From assembly GCF_029382255.1 (NCBI RefSeq), contig NZ_JARLLG010000003.1, forward strand, positions 1 through 64,000: a stretch of DNA of 64,000 nucleotides, in the 5' to 3' direction. Origin of the DNA: Isoptericola croceus (GTDB lineage: Bacteria > Actinomycetota > Actinomycetes > Actinomycetales > Cellulomonadaceae). The notes beneath the pieces were generated by a model that had not been told where the DNA came from, made no database searches, and was given only the letters and a program-made list of their open reading frames with translations. Position numbers and translations under genes: made by a program. Below are positions 62,739-64,000 of the stretch, one piece after another (position 1 is the first letter of the stretch; each line of letters starts with the position of its first letter).

Positions 62739-63902
62739 GTGACGGACCTCTTCGAGCCCTCGACGGCCGAGCGGCCGGCGCCCCCGCCGTCGCGTGTGCG
62801 TTCCGCGGCGAGCAAGCGCGCGGCGCGCAAGCGCAGGCGTCGTCGTCAGCAGCGCACCGCGGTGATCCTGGTGCTGGTGCTCGGACTCATCGGCGCCGGC
62901 GCCTACTTCTTCGGGGACCGGATCAGCAGCTCCCTGGGGGGCCTGGACCTCTCGTTCGGGTTCAACAGCGCTCCCGCCGACTACGAGGGCCCGGGGGTCG
63001 ATCCGGTGCAGGTCGTCATCCCTGAGGGCGCCACGGGCACGATGATGGGCACCGTGCTCGCCGAGGCCGACGTCGTCGCCAGCGTCGGCGCGTTCACCCA
63101 GGCGTTCGAGAGCTCGCCCGGGGCTGCGGGCATCCAGCCGGGCACCTACGAGCTCCACACGCAGATGAGTGCCCAGGGCGCCGTCCAAGCCTTGCTGACG
63201 AACGAAAAGGTCGAGACGAACGTCACGATCCCCGAGGGCTACACCGTCGACCAGATCATCGACCGCGTGGCGTCGGTCACCGAGTTCTCGCAGGAGGAGC
63301 TCGAGGAAGCGCTGGCGGACCCGAAGGCCATCGGTCTGCCCAAGGTGGCCGACGGCAGCGCGGAGGGCTGGCTGTTCCCCAAGACGTACAGCGTGCAGCC
63401 CGACGACACGGCGGTCGACCTGCTGGCGACGATGATCGACCAGACCAAGGCCGAGCTCGACTCCCTCGGTGTCGACAACGGGCACCGGCAGGACGTGCTG
63501 ACCAAGGCCTCGCTCATCGAACGAGAGGCGAAGACCGACGAACATCGGGCGAAGATGGCGCGCGCTATCGAGAACCGGTTGGAGCGTGAGATCCCGCTGG
63601 GCATCGATGCGTCGACTGCCTACGGCATCGACAAGCCGGGCACGGAACTGACCCACGCAGACAATCAAGACCTGAGCAACCCGTACTCGTTGTATGCGCG
63701 CACCGGTCTGCCGCCAGCACCTATTGCGAACCCGGGGACTGCGTCCGTGGAGGCCGTCGTGAATCCGGCCGACGGCGACTGGATCTTCTGGGTGACCGTC
63801 AATCTTGAGACGGGAGAGACAAAGTTCTCGGAGACACGAGAGGAACACGAGCGGTACGTGCAGGAGCTGCGCGCCTGGGAAGAGGAGAACGGCTACCGAT
63901 GA
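62739..63902 (+). CDS. mltG: Endolytic transglycosylase MltG
   Basis: 387 residues from GTG 62739. Basic cytoplasmic N-terminus (SKRAARKRRRRRQQR), one transmembrane helix (TAVILVLVLGLIGAGAYFFG), LysM-like region (VVIPEGATGTMMGTVLAEADVV), and the YceG catalytic domain with IPEGYTVDQIIDRVA, LFPKTYSV, SLIEREAKTDEHRAKMA (catalytic Glu), NRLEREIPLGIDASTAYG and NPYSLYARTGLPPAPIANPG. Cuts nascent glycan strands. ATGA overlap with aroE. Confidence 0.94.
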   Translation: MTDLFEPSTAERPAPPPSRVRSAASKRAARKRRRRRQQRTAVILVLVLGLIGAGAYFFGDRISSSLGGLDLSFGFNSAPADYEGPGVDPVQVVIPEGATGTMMGTVLAEADVVASVGAFTQAFESSPGAAGIQPGTYELHTQMSAQGAVQALLTNEKVETNVTIPEGYTVDQIIDRVASVTEFSQEELEEALADPKAIGLPKVADGSAEGWLFPKTYSVQPDDTAVDLLATMIDQTKAELDSLGVDNGHRQDVLTKASLIEREAKTDEHRAKMARAIENRLEREIPLGIDASTAYGIDKPGTELTHADNQDLSNPYSLYARTGLPPAPIANPGTASVEAVVNPADGDWIFWVTVNLETGETKFSETREEHERYVQELRAWEEENGYR

Positions 63903-64000
63903 GCCTCTCCCGGCGCGCGGCCGTCATCGGTCATCCTGTCGGGCACTCGCTGTCGCCGGTGCTGCACACCGCCGCCTATGACGCCCTCGGCCTGGGCGGA
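63899..64000 (+). CDS. aroE: Shikimate dehydrogenase (N-terminal part, cut by window edge)
   Basis: 34 codons visible. RRAAVIGHPVGHSLSPVLHT, then AAYDALGLGG, contains the conserved shikimate-binding SLSP motif. ATG overlaps the mltG stop. The gene runs out of the window. Confidence 0.88.
   Translation, partial: MSLSRRAAVIGHPVGHSLSPVLHTAAYDALGLGG

Noticed and set aside
1-64000. tRNA, rRNA, CRISPR or insertion sequence
   Set aside because: Looked for TPsiC-type GGTTCGA contexts, regular spaced repeats, transposase motifs and terminal inverted repeats; nothing convincing was found by eye.

Overview
The window is high-GC (roughly 70 percent), gene-dense DNA from an actinobacterium. GTG and TTG starts are common, neighbouring genes often overlap as ATGA/GTGA, and the genes present include phosphatidylinositol mannoside (PIM) synthesis genes, an Asp23/Gls24-AmaP envelope operon and an F420/flavin PPOX-type oxidoreductase. 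The sequences look like Micrococcineae (Cellulomonadaceae/Promicromonosporaceae type); this placement is an inference, since no rRNA is present. From about 17.3 kb to the right edge the backbone follows the order known from Mycobacterium tuberculosis (recalled from memory): thrS-HIT-pgsA-patA-pimA, pdxS, pdxT, yebC, ruvCAB, yajC-secD-secF-apt-relA, cyclophilin, MBL hydrolase, hisS, Rv2578c-like, aspS, rarA, alaS-ruvX-mltG-aroE.

Layout. 1-2.6 kb: a lower-GC tandem array of three related lipoprotein genes (first cut by the window edge, second frameshifted), two of them directly preceded by orphan coding tails. 2.7-5.4 kb: Asp23/Gls24-DUF2273-AmaP envelope-stress operon. 5.4-10.5 kb: a membrane protein, the Sdh operon (reverse strand) and a hexapeptide-repeat protein. 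11-16.4 kb: ClC-family channel, LysR regulator divergent from two aldo/keto reductases, and a P-loop kinase-DinB fusion. 16.4-24.4 kb: family-5 uracil-DNA glycosylase, thrS and the PIM operon, a small membrane protein and pdxS. 24.5-31.1 kb: an accessory block that separates pdxS from pdxT: ProA-like dehydrogenase, a TetR regulator with an alpha/beta hydrolase (each preceded by the same 14-bp palindrome), a Nudix hydrolase, and a surface-protein cassette with a SipW-type signal peptidase, two alternate-signal-peptide proteins and an LPXTG protein. 31.1-41.5 kb: pdxT, yebC, ruvCAB, yajC-secDF, apt, relA. 41.6-45.1 kb: ATP-dependent DNA ligase, RibD-like reductase, LigD-type polymerase domain and an AbiEi-like protein. 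45.2-54.8 kb: DUF349 protein, cyclophilin, MBL hydrolase, hisS, a frameshifted VOC gene, an intein-interrupted radical SAM gene behind a perfect LexA box, a DoxX-like protein, a PPOX oxidoreductase and aspS. 54.9-64 kb: rarA, a degenerate Hpt-like protein convergent with a response regulator, rpsD, and the DUF948-alaS-ruvX-mltG-aroE operon (aroE cut by the right edge).

Recurring themes: DNA repair and recombination (UDG, RuvCAB, RarA, ligase/polymerase pair, LexA-boxed radical SAM gene), translation (thrS, hisS, aspS, alaS, rpsD), cell envelope (PIM, Sec, Asp23, MltG), and many genes whose start codon lies 6-7 nt after a TANNNT hexamer, the arrangement of leaderless actinobacterial transcripts. 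No tRNA, rRNA, CRISPR array, insertion sequence or prophage was seen.
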